A DNA stretch of 64,000 nt from Janibacter alkaliphilus (GTDB lineage: Bacteria > Actinomycetota > Actinomycetes > Actinomycetales > Dermatophilaceae), in assembly GCF_013408565.1 (NCBI RefSeq), contig NZ_JACBZX010000001.1, positions 186,001-250,000 of the forward strand. The letters are read 5' to 3'. The number at the start of each line of letters is the position of its first letter. The stretch's first letter is position 1. Below are positions 51,098 to 58,515 of this stretch, piece after piece. The notes under the pieces are model-generated. The model searched no databases and was not told where the DNA came from. It saw only the letters and a list, made by a program, of their open reading frames with translations. Position numbers and translations under genes: made by a program.

Positions 51098-52251
51098 CGC
51101 ATCACCACCGCCTCGGCGTAGGCGGCCTCGACGTCGCGCACGACCGACGGCCAGGCCTGCGGCGGCGGGGTCGAGGCGTTGTGCGCGGCCAGCCGGGAGC
51201 GCAGCAGCGGGTCGGTCACCAGCCGCTCGAGCGCCTCGATCAGCCCGGCGTCGTCGTCGGCGAGCAGACCGGAGACGCCGTCGTCGATGACGTCCCGGGT
51301 GCCGGAGTCCCGGCGTGCCACGACCGGAAGACCGGCCGTGCGCGCCTCCAGCGCCGCGATCCCGAAGGCCTCCAGCCTGGTCGGCGCCAGGTAGACGTCG
51401 GCCGAGCGGTAGCGCTCCGGCAGGCTGGCCCGCGGCACCCGCCCGAGCAGCCGGTCCCCCGGCTGGGCCCGTCGCTGCAGCTGAGCACGCAGCGGACCGT
51501 CACCGAGGACGTCCAGGCTGATCTCCGCCCCGGTGCGCCGCCGCACCTCGGCGACGACGTCCAGCAGCACCCCCGGCCGCTTGCGCGGGGCCAGCCGCAG
51601 CGCGCTGACCACCCGGACCGGCCCGTCGCCACCCCGCCCGGCACCACCGTGCCCGCTGCCACCATGCCCGGCAGCCCCGGCTCCAGAACCGGTAGCCGCC
51701 GACGGCGCCCAGGCGGCGACGTCGATACCGTTCGGCAGCACCGCGACCTCGTGGCCCGGCGCGGCCTGCCGCACCCCGTCGGCCGCCAGCCGGGAGACCG
51801 CCGAGAGCCGGGCGCCGCGCTCCACCCAGCGCTGGGGCGCCCCGCTGAGCCGCCACGGGGTCGCGGCCCGGTCCAGCAGGCAGTGCCAGGTGACCACGGT
51901 CGGCACCCCCAGCCCGGTGGCCACCCGGGTGGCGTCCCAGGCGAAGGGGCTGACCACCCCCATGTGCACGTGCGCCACGTCCACCGCCGCGGCCTGCAGC
52001 CGACGGCGCAGGGTGGGCGCGGCCAGCGGGTTCACCGGCACCCCGAAGGTGGCCGGGTGGCTGTGCCGGTGCACCAGCACCTCGCCCTCACGCTCGACCT
52101 CACCGCGCGACGCGCCGGTGACGCCGGCGGTCGCGGTGTGCACCTGCACCTCGTGCCCGGCCGCCGCCAGCTGGTGGGCGAGGTCGCTGACCTGCGACTC
52201 GATCCCGCCGACGCGCGGCGGGTAGCAGTCCGAGAGCAGGGCGACCTTCAC
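51094..52251 (-). CDS. GT4 glycosyltransferase, PimB/MgtA-like
   Basis: 385 residues, GT-B fold. It opens VKVALLSDCYPPRVGGIESQ; HVHMGVVSPFAWDATR and VLPNGIDVAAW lie in the acceptor half; RVVSALRLAPRKRPGVLLD and PTRLEAFGIAALEARTAGLP (EX7E donor motif) in the donor half. An unusual Gly/Ala/His-rich insert (GSGAGAAGHGGSGHGG) splits the two halves at about residue 207. Probably uses GDP-mannose or UDP-sugar on a glycolipid. GTG 52251; divergent from the PIG-L gene by 55 nt. Confidence 0.9.
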   Translation of the reverse strand: MKVALLSDCYPPRVGGIESQVSDLAHQLAAAGHEVQVHTATAGVTGASRGEVEREGEVLVHRHSHPATFGVPVNPLAAPTLRRRLQAAAVDVAHVHMGVVSPFAWDATRVATGLGVPTVVTWHCLLDRAATPWRLSGAPQRWVERGARLSAVSRLAADGVRQAAPGHEVAVLPNGIDVAAWAPSAATGSGAGAAGHGGSGHGGAGRGGDGPVRVVSALRLAPRKRPGVLLDVVAEVRRRTGAEISLDVLGDGPLRAQLQRRAQPGDRLLGRVPRASLPERYRSADVYLAPTRLEAFGIAALEARTAGLPVVARRDSGTRDVIDDGVSGLLADDDAGLIEALERLVTDPLLRSRLAAHNASTPPPQAWPSVVRDVEAAYAEAVVMR

Positions 52252-52306
52252 GGCTCCCAGAGTGCCAGAGCGGCCAGGACCGCCCGGTATGGCACAGTGA
52301 TCGGCG

Positions 52307-53170
52307 ATGAATGACGTGGGTGGGCCGGCAGCGGGCACCCTCGTCGCCTTCCACGCCCATCCTGATGACGAGGCCCTGCTCACGGCCGGGACGATGGCGC
52401 GGGCCGCGGCGCAGGGGCACCGGGTGGTGCTCGTGGTGGCCACCGACGGCGCGGCCGGGCTGGCCGACGAGAGCACCTACGGCGCCCGCGGCGAGCAGCT
52501 GGCCGGGACGCGCAGCCGGGAACTGGCGGCCAGCGCCCGCGCGCTGGGGGTGGCCCGGGTGGTCGAGCTGGGCTACGCCGACTCCGGCAGCGGCGAGGAG
52601 CTCTGGCCGGACCCGCCGGGGCAGACCCGCTTCGTCCGGGTCCCGCTGGAGCAGGCCGCGGCACGGCTGGCCGACGTGCTGGCCGAGGAGTCGCCGCAGG
52701 TGCTGCTGACCTACGACGCCAACGGCGGCTACGGCCACCGGGATCATGTGCGCGTCCACGAGGTCGGCGCGGCCGCCGCCGCCGGCTACCGCGAGAGCAC
52801 CGGGGCCCCGCTACGGGTGCTCGAGGCGACCGTCCCCCGGGACACGATCTGCCGGGCGCTGGACCTCGTCGCCAAGGTCTACCGCTTCCCGCCCGAGTTC
52901 GACCGCTCCTCCTTCGACCGGGCCTTCTCCGCCCGGGCCGAGATCACCCACCGGGTCTCCGTGCGGCGGCAGGTCCGCGCCAAGCGCGCCGCGATGCGGG
53001 CGCACGCCAGCCAGGCCAGCGACGGGGACGGCGGTGCCCGCACCCTGGGGATGCTGCTGCGCATCCCCCGCCCGCTCTACGACCTGGTCTTCGGCCGGGA
53101 GTGGTTCCGCGACCCCGACCTGCCCGCCGGCTCGCCGGTGCGCGACGACCCCTTCGCGGACGTGCCGTGA
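52307..53170 (+). CDS. PIG-L family N-acetylglucosaminyl-type deacetylase
   Basis: 287 residues. Zinc site FHAHPDDEALLTAGT near residue 15 and NGGYGHRDHVRVHEVG with the further His ligand. This matches LmbE/MshB-like enzymes, which remove N-acetyl from GlcNAc attached to inositol or lipids. MshB acts in mycothiol synthesis; the distant C-terminal part here makes a specific assignment unsafe. It overlaps the flippase-like gene (GTGA) and is divergent from a GT4 gene, which suggests shared glycolipid work. Confidence 0.9.
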   Translation: MNDVGGPAAGTLVAFHAHPDDEALLTAGTMARAAAQGHRVVLVVATDGAAGLADESTYGARGEQLAGTRSRELAASARALGVARVVELGYADSGSGEELWPDPPGQTRFVRVPLEQAAARLADVLAEESPQVLLTYDANGGYGHRDHVRVHEVGAAAAAGYRESTGAPLRVLEATVPRDTICRALDLVAKVYRFPPEFDRSSFDRAFSARAEITHRVSVRRQVRAKRAAMRAHASQASDGDGGARTLGMLLRIPRPLYDLVFGREWFRDPDLPAGSPVRDDPFADVP

Positions 53171-54267
53171 GCACCGGGACGGCCACGCCGGTCGAGGACG
53201 ACGGCCGACCGCGACGGCTCTGGGTCCGAGCGCTGCAGGTGACCGTCGGGCTGGGCCTGGCGGTGGCCATGCTCGGCTGGGGGCTGCCCTACTTCGCCCA
53301 GACCAGCTGGAGCGAGGTCTTCGACATCCTCGGCACGGTCCCGCTGTGGAAGGCGCTGCTCTTCCTCGGGCTCGTCGTCGCCGGGCTGTACTGCTACACC
53401 TTCGTCATGACCGGTGCCATGCCCGGCCTGAGCCACCCCCGGGCGCTGATCCTCAACGTCTGCGGCTCCTCGGTCTCCAACCTGCTGCCCGGCGGCGGCG
53501 CGGTCGGGCTGGCGGCGACGTACACGATCGCCAAGTCCTGGGGCTTCTCGGTGGCCAGCGTGACGACGATGGCCGTCGTCACCGGGGTGTGGAACGTGCT
53601 CGCCCGGGTGATGCTGCCGATCATCGCGGTCCTCGGCCTGGCCTGGGCGGCCACCGACCTGCCGGCGACGATGCGCGAGGCGGCCTGGGCGGCGGTGGTC
53701 TCCGGGCTGGCGATCGTCGCCGGCTTCGTGCTGGCGGTGGCTACCGACCGCGGGGCCCGGGTGGTGGGCCGGCTGGCCGACCGGGTCGTCCGGCTGGTGC
53801 GCCGCGGCCACGGCAGCCAGATCGAGCGAGGGCTGACCGGGCTGCGCTCCCGGGTGGCCGAGACGGTTCGCACCGGCTGGCTGTCGATGACCCTGGGGAT
53901 GGTCGGCTTCTTCGGCCTCTACTACGTCCTCTTCGTGCTGTGCATGCAGACCACCGGCATCGAGCTCCCCTTCGGCCAGCTCTTCGCGGCCTACGCCATC
54001 GGGCGGCTGCTCACCGCCGTCGGGGTGACCCCCGGCGGTCTCGGGGTCACCGAGACCGGGACGGCCGCGGCGCTGGTCGCCTGGGGCGCCGACCCGGCCG
54101 CGTCGATGGCCGGGGTGGTCATCTTCTCGATCTTCACCCACCTCATGGAGGTGCCGCTGGGGGCGCTGGGCTGGCTGGCGTGGAGCCTCATGCCGAAGGC
54201 GACCGCCGCGGAGGTCAGCGAGGCCCACCTCGCCGGCCGGGCTCAGGCGAGCAGCCGCCGCACCTGA
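53167..54267 (+). CDS. Flippase-like membrane protein (UPF0104/LPG synthase TM domain family)
   Basis: 366 residues with about eight hydrophobic helices. NVCGSSVSNLLPGGGAVGLAATY and AVGVTPGGLGVTETGTAAALV are the signatures of the AglD2/MprF transmembrane-domain family, which flips or transfers lipid-linked molecules. It starts with GTG inside the PIG-L stop, so the deacetylase and the flippase are coupled. The last 25 nt overlap the 3' end of gatD on the other strand. Confidence 0.88.
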   Translation: MSTGTATPVEDDGRPRRLWVRALQVTVGLGLAVAMLGWGLPYFAQTSWSEVFDILGTVPLWKALLFLGLVVAGLYCYTFVMTGAMPGLSHPRALILNVCGSSVSNLLPGGGAVGLAATYTIAKSWGFSVASVTTMAVVTGVWNVLARVMLPIIAVLGLAWAATDLPATMREAAWAAVVSGLAIVAGFVLAVATDRGARVVGRLADRVVRLVRRGHGSQIERGLTGLRSRVAETVRTGWLSMTLGMVGFFGLYYVLFVLCMQTTGIELPFGQLFAAYAIGRLLTAVGVTPGGLGVTETGTAAALVAWGADPAASMAGVVIFSIFTHLMEVPLGALGWLAWSLMPKATAAEVSEAHLAGRAQASSRRT

Positions 54268-55031
54268 GCGTCGTGCGCCTGCCGGGCCACCTCGTCGTCG
54301 AGGGTCTCCGGCGCGAAGGGTCGGCCGGTGGCCCGCTCCGCCGCCCAGCCGATGAGCGCGTCGGCCAGGGCGGGGTTGGCCGGCAGGATCGGGCCGTGCA
54401 GGTAGGAGCCGATGACGTGCCCGCGGCGGGCGCCCTCGGTGCCGTCGCTGCCGTTGTTGCCCATCCCGTGCCGGACCCGGCCGAAGGGGGCCTGCCCCTC
54501 GCCGAGCGTCGTGGAGCCGGAGTGGTTCTCGTAGCCGACGACGTCGCCGTGCTCGGTGGCCAGCACCACCGGGCCGATCATCCGGGTGTCGTTGCCCTGG
54601 GTGGTGACGTCGAGGATGCCCAGCCCGGGCAGCCGGGTGCCCTCGACGGTGACGAAGGCGTTGCCGAAGAGCTGGTACATCCCGCAGACCATGAGCATGG
54701 CGGCGCCGTCGTCGGCGAGCGCGCGCAGCCGGTCGCCGATGACGTCGAGGTCCTCCTCGACCCGGACCTGGCCGGAGTCCTGGCCGCCGCCGCCGACGAC
54801 GAGGTCGGCCTGCTCCGGGAAGGGCGCCCCCGGGTGGTGCTGGTGGACCACCGGGACGTAGCCGTGGCGGCGGATCCGCTGGGCCAGGCAGCGGGTGTTG
54901 CCCAGGTCCCCGTAGATGCTCATCTCCCGCGGGTAGAGGTGCACGAGGTGGATCTCGCCCTTGCCCTCCTGCCCGGGGTCGGCCGGCAGCGCCGAGGCCG
55001 CTGGCTCGCCGAGGATGGTCACGTCGCTCAC
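54243..55031 (-). CDS. gatD: Lipid II isoglutaminyl synthase, glutaminase subunit GatD
   Basis: 262 residues, class I glutamine amidotransferase. It supplies ammonia to MurT for amidating D-Glu in lipid II. The nucleophile elbow is MLMVCGMYQLFGNAF (Cys at about residue 115) and the catalytic His is in GSYLHGPILPANP; VVGGGGQDSGQ and LHLYPREMSIYGDLGN-like IHLVHLYPREMSIYGDLGN at the start are family marks. Overlaps murT by ATGA. Confidence 0.95.
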   Translation of the reverse strand: MSDVTILGEPAASALPADPGQEGKGEIHLVHLYPREMSIYGDLGNTRCLAQRIRRHGYVPVVHQHHPGAPFPEQADLVVGGGGQDSGQVRVEEDLDVIGDRLRALADDGAAMLMVCGMYQLFGNAFVTVEGTRLPGLGILDVTTQGNDTRMIGPVVLATEHGDVVGYENHSGSTTLGEGQAPFGRVRHGMGNNGSDGTEGARRGHVIGSYLHGPILPANPALADALIGWAAERATGRPFAPETLDDEVARQAHDAQVRRLLA

Positions 55032-56359
55032 TGGGCGTCCTCCTCGGCGTCCACGCCCATCTCGGGCACGTCGTAGCGCTCGGCGAGCAGGCGCCGCAGC
55101 GCGAGCATCGCGGTGTAGGTGCAGAAGATCCGCATCGGCTCGTCCGGGTGCTCGGCCAGGAAGCGGGTCAGCGCCGGCTCGAGGTCGGTGACGGTGCCGC
55201 CGACCGGCACGTCGTCGTACTGCAGGCGCAGCGCCATGTCCCAGCCGCGGACGCCGGTGGTGAGGGCGACGCCCTTCGTCTGCAGGCCGGAGAAGTCGAC
55301 GTCGTAGAGCCAGGAGACGTCCCGGCCGTCGGCGTAGTCGTCGTTGATGGCGATCATCGAGGCGACCGGGGTGGCGCCGTAGGTGCCCAGGGCGACGGTG
55401 AAGCCGGCCGGGTTCTTCACCAGCACCAGCTCCAGCGGGCGGCCGTCGACGTCGATGACCTCGCCGCGGCCGAAGGGGGGCCGCACGGTGCGCAGCGCCT
55501 GCTCGGCGGTGGTGGTCGAGAAGGCGTCGCCGAGCAGCGCCCGGGCGGTGGTGGTCGCGGCGGTGGCGTTGATCATCGCCGCCAGGCCGCGCTGGCGCAG
55601 GGCGACCGGGCCGACCTGCGTGGCGTCCTGGCCCGGGCCGAGCCGGACCGTCATCTCGGTGTCGGTGACCGGGCCGAGCAGCCCGTCGCCGTCGCCGACC
55701 GGCGGCGGCTGCCAGCCGTCGTGCTCTCGGGCGTCGGCCTCCTGCAGCTCGCCGAGGCGGTCGGCGAGGGAGTCGTCGAGGCCGAACCAGCGGACCTGGA
55801 CGTCCTGGCCGAGAGTGGGGGCGATCCGGTTGACGTAGGAGTCGTCGCGGTTGATGACGACCCCCTGTGTGGTCATCGCCGCGAGCTGGGTGAGCAGCCG
55901 GGCGGTGTGGTCGATCTCGGCGAAACGATCCAGCTGGTCGCGGGCGACGTTGAGCAGCAGCGCGTGGCTGGGCGCGACCGCCCGTCCGAAGTGCAGCGCG
56001 TGGGCCTCGTCCAGCTCGAGCACGGCCAGGTCGGCCTGCAGCCGGCCGCGCAGCGGCAGCTCGGCGAGCATGGCGGAGATGACCCCGCGGGTGAAGTTGG
56101 AGCCGGTGGGGTTGGTGAAGACGGTGCGGCCGTGGGCGCGCAGCAGCGCGACGAGCATCTTCGTCGTCGTCGTCTTGCCGTTGGTCCCGGAGACCACGAC
56201 GACCTGCGGCACGTCGGCGAGCGCGTGCGCGAGGAAGCCGGGGTCGACCTTCTCGGCGACCAGACCGGGCAGGGCGGACCCCCCGGTCCCGCCGCCGCGC
56301 AGCCGGGCGGCGCGTCGGGCGGCCTTGCCGGCGAGGACGGCGGCGGTGGTTCTCAGCAC
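55028..56359 (-). CDS. murT: Lipid II isoglutaminyl synthase, Mur-ligase subunit MurT, without Cys4 ribbon
   Basis: 443 residues. P-loop VVSGTNGKTTTTKMLVAL at about residue 57, then TNPTGSNFTRGVISAM, ELDEAHALHFGRAVAP and LLLNVARDQLDRFAEID. The C-terminal part has IAINDDYADGRDVSWLYDVD with the catalytic Asp, matching MurT. The region where S. aureus MurT carries a four-cysteine zinc ribbon is here LGELQEADAREHDGWQPPPV and contains no cysteine; the whole protein has one Cys, elsewhere. GTG start at 56359. Coupled to gatD. Confidence 0.95.
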   Translation of the reverse strand: MLRTTAAVLAGKAARRAARLRGGGTGGSALPGLVAEKVDPGFLAHALADVPQVVVVSGTNGKTTTTKMLVALLRAHGRTVFTNPTGSNFTRGVISAMLAELPLRGRLQADLAVLELDEAHALHFGRAVAPSHALLLNVARDQLDRFAEIDHTARLLTQLAAMTTQGVVINRDDSYVNRIAPTLGQDVQVRWFGLDDSLADRLGELQEADAREHDGWQPPPVGDGDGLLGPVTDTEMTVRLGPGQDATQVGPVALRQRGLAAMINATAATTTARALLGDAFSTTTAEQALRTVRPPFGRGEVIDVDGRPLELVLVKNPAGFTVALGTYGATPVASMIAINDDYADGRDVSWLYDVDFSGLQTKGVALTTGVRGWDMALRLQYDDVPVGGTVTDLEPALTRFLAEHPDEPMRIFCTYTAMLALRRLLAERYDVPEMGVDAEEDAQ

Positions 56360-56387
56360 CGCCCCAGCCTAGGCGCGCCCGGCCCCC

Positions 56388-56418
56388 GAGCCTTTATCGG
56401 GTTACCCGATAAAGGCTC
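56388..56418. repeat. 31-bp intergenic palindrome (family D)
   Basis: GAGCCTTTATCGGGT and its reverse complement flank one central base (15-bp arms). It is AT-richer than its surroundings. It lies 29 nt upstream of murT and 103 nt upstream of the divergent small-membrane-protein gene, so it may be a regulator site rather than a terminator. Confidence 0.8.
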
Positions 56419-56508
56419 CGATGCGGGGGAAGGCTTCTCGGGTCTTCGAGAGGTTCTCGGGTGATCGCTGGCCGTGACGACGGGCGAAGGGTGCGGCCCG
56501 CACCTGGC

Positions 56509-56514
56509 TAGGGT
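56509..56514 (+). promoter_or_regulatory. -10 element TAGGGT for a leaderless transcript
   Basis: The box ends 6 nt before ATG 56521. No Shine-Dalgarno lies between. Same arrangement as before the LigD-polymerase and quinone oxidoreductase genes. Confidence 0.5.
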
Positions 56515-56520
56515 GCGGCT

Positions 56521-56943
56521 ATGACGACCCCTCCCCCGCCCTCGGGTCCCCCTTCGTCCGCTCCGGGGCCCGCGCCGACCGGCCTGCTGCGCCTGACCGT
56601 CCAGGGCAACCTGCTGGTCAGCCTGCCCCCACGACTGCTGCTCAACGGGCACCAGGTCGCCTGCCGGAACGGGGTCAACGAGTACCACCTGCCGCCCGGT
56701 CCGTGGGCGCTCGACCTCTCGGTGCAGTGGATGCGTCGCTACGGCCAGGCGCAGGGACAGGTCGTGCTCGAGCCGGGTGGCACGGTCGACCTCTTCTACG
56801 CCGCGCCGTGGCACCAGTTCACCACCGGCAACCTCGGGCCGACGCGGCAGAAGCACAAGGGCGTCGGGGTGCTGGTCTCGCTCGTCGTCCTCATCGTCGC
56901 GATGGTGTGCTGCGTCGTCGGTGTGACCGCGCTGCTGGCCTGA
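56521..56943 (+). CDS. Small membrane protein of unknown function, paralogue 1
   Basis: 140 residues. A Pro/Ser-rich N-terminus (20 residues), a beta-rich domain of about 70 residues (LLRLTVQGNLLVSLPPRLLL, WALDLSVQWMRRYGQAQGQV, DLFYAAPWHQF), and a C-terminal helix (LVSLVVLIVAMVCCVVGVTA). The protein at 57758 has the same layout and similar strand pattern, so the two are paralogues on both sides of plsC. The central domain resembles surface or PEGA-like beta folds only loosely. Probably tail-anchored. Confidence 0.78.
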   Translation: MTTPPPPSGPPSSAPGPAPTGLLRLTVQGNLLVSLPPRLLLNGHQVACRNGVNEYHLPPGPWALDLSVQWMRRYGQAQGQVVLEPGGTVDLFYAAPWHQFTTGNLGPTRQKHKGVGVLVSLVVLIVAMVCCVVGVTALLA

Positions 56944-56965
56944 CTCGGGGGTGGGTCTCGCGGCC

Positions 56966-57658
56966 TCAGCCCGCCGCCCGGTCCGCGTACTCGGCGGACA
57001 CCGGCTGCGGCGAGCGCTGCGCGACGGCCGCCATCACCTCGTCGGTGATCGCCCGGTAGAGGCGGGTCTTGACGTGCTGCTGCTGCAGGGCCGCGACATC
57101 GACCGGCGGCGAGAAGCGCACCGTCACCCGGTGCGGGCGCAGCCCACGGGCGCCCACCGGCTGGACCTTGTCGGTGCCGATAAGCGTGCACGGCACCACG
57201 GTCGCCCCGCTGGCGTCGGCCAACCGCCCGACCCCGGTGCGGCCCTTGTGCAGCATCCCGTCGCGGCTACGAGTGCCTTCGGGATAGATGCCGAAGGCGC
57301 CACCTCCGGCCAGGTGCTCCTCGGCCAGCTCCAGGCTGCGAGCGGCCGCCCGCGGGTCCTCGCGGTCCACCGGGATCATCCCGGCGAACTCACCGAACCA
57401 CAGCCGCTTGCCCCACCCCTTCACGCCGGTCCCTTCGACGTACTCCGCCTTGCCGAGGAACCCCACCTTCCGCCGGGCCGCCAGCGGGATGAGCATCGAG
57501 TCGACGAAGGAGAGATGGTTGCTGGCGATGATGACCGGGCCGGTCCGCGGCACGTGCTCCAGCCCCTCGACCGTCATCCGCACATAGGCGCGCAGCGGAG
57601 GCCCGACGAGGACGTTGCGCAGCACCTTCTCGGCGGCGGTGGTGGCGGGTCCGGTCAC
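56966..57658 (-). CDS. plsC: 1-acyl-sn-glycerol-3-phosphate acyltransferase
   Basis: 230 residues. Motif I ASNHLSFVDSMLIPLA (HX4D), motif II GMIPVDRED, motif III GIYPEGTRSRDGML and motif IV region VVPCTLIGTDKVQP are all present. It transfers an acyl chain to lysophosphatidic acid at the membrane. It lies between the two paralogous small membrane protein genes on the opposite strand. Confidence 0.92.
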   Translation of the reverse strand: MTGPATTAAEKVLRNVLVGPPLRAYVRMTVEGLEHVPRTGPVIIASNHLSFVDSMLIPLAARRKVGFLGKAEYVEGTGVKGWGKRLWFGEFAGMIPVDREDPRAAARSLELAEEHLAGGGAFGIYPEGTRSRDGMLHKGRTGVGRLADASGATVVPCTLIGTDKVQPVGARGLRPHRVTVRFSPPVDVAALQQQHVKTRLYRAITDEVMAAVAQRSPQPVSAEYADRAAG

Positions 57659-57757
57659 GCCACCAGGTTAGTGCGGACGCGAGTCGCTCACCACGGGGGA
57701 CGATGCCGGGATCCCGGCTAGCCTGCCGACCATGTCGTCTGCCGCCGGCTCGGTCCT

Positions 57758-58198
57758 GTGAGCCAACCACCGCCCCCGCCGCACCCTGACGACGGCTGGC
57801 TGGTCCTGCACGTCGTGTGCTGGCCGTCCAGCCACCGGGCGGAGATCGACGGTCATGAGATCCCCGTGCGCGAGCACGCCATCCCGGTGCGCGTGCCGCA
57901 CGGGACGCGCCGTGTGACGGTCTGGTACGTGGTCCGGTTCGGCGCTTACGGCAAGCAGACGATGGACGTGCAGGTGCCGCCACGGGGGACGGTGCCGGTG
58001 TACTACGCGATGCCCCGGCACATCCTCGGCCAGAGCTACCTGGCGCTGCACCCGGTGCCGCGCTCGTGGGCGATCAGCGCCACCGAGGTGAAGGACCAGG
58101 TCGTCGGGGGGCTCGGCTGCCTGGCGGTCCTCATGGTGCTCGCCCTGTGCGGCCTTGGCGGGAGCGCTGCCTGGGATTGGCTCCAGGGCGCCTGGTAG
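57758..58198 (+). CDS. Small membrane protein of unknown function, paralogue 2
   Basis: 146 residues from GTG 57758. Pro/His-rich start, a beta-rich middle (GWLVLHVVCWPSSHRAEIDG, RRVTVWYVVRFGAYGKQTMD, VPVYYAMPRHILGQSY) and one C-terminal helix (LGCLAVLMVLALCGLGGSAA). Layout and the FYA/YYAMP segment match the protein at 56521. Function unknown. Followed by the family B repeat array. Confidence 0.76.
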   Translation: MSQPPPPPHPDDGWLVLHVVCWPSSHRAEIDGHEIPVREHAIPVRVPHGTRRVTVWYVVRFGAYGKQTMDVQVPPRGTVPVYYAMPRHILGQSYLALHPVPRSWAISATEVKDQVVGGLGCLAVLMVLALCGLGGSAAWDWLQGAW

Positions 58199-58237
58199 CC
58201 CACGGCGTCCTCGCCCCTTCCCCAGCCCTTAATGCGC

Positions 58238-58478
58238 AACTGCCCGGGCAGTTGCGCATCCAGGCCGTAATTCGCCCGGGCAGTTGCGCACCCAAGGCGT
58301 AATTTGCCCGGGCAGTTGCGCACCCAGGCCGAAATTGCCCGGGCAGTTGCGCACCCAGGCCGAAATTGCCCGGGCAGTTGCGCACCCAGGCCGTAATTTG
58401 CCCGGGCAGTTGCGCACCCAGGCCGAAATTGCCCGGGCAGTTGCGCACCCAGGCCGTAATTTGCCCGGGCAGTTGCGG
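58238..58478 (-). repeat. Family B tandem array, eight units of 31-32 bp
   Basis: Eight copies of TGCCCGGGCAGTTGC or near variants (the second reads CGCCCGGGC) start CCCGGG at 58243, 58275, 58307, 58338, 58369, 58401, 58432 and 58464. Between them lies an almost constant linker, GCACCCAGGCCGTAATT or GCACCCAGGCCGAAATT; the two forms differ by one base in length and explain the 31/32 period. The first copy is a full palindrome AACTGCCCGGGCAGTT. The array fills the gap between two convergent stops (58198 and 58516) and is the reverse complement of the cluster at 14807-15013. Linkers are not unique, so not CRISPR. Confidence 0.95.
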
Positions 58479-58515
58479 AGTCTGGCCACGGTTCAGCCTG
58501 GGTGGACGCGGACGG

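Noticed and set aside
58238-58478. CRISPR array
   Set aside because: Period and repeat look similar, but linkers are nearly identical to each other rather than unique, repeats are only about 15 bp of core, and no cas gene is near.
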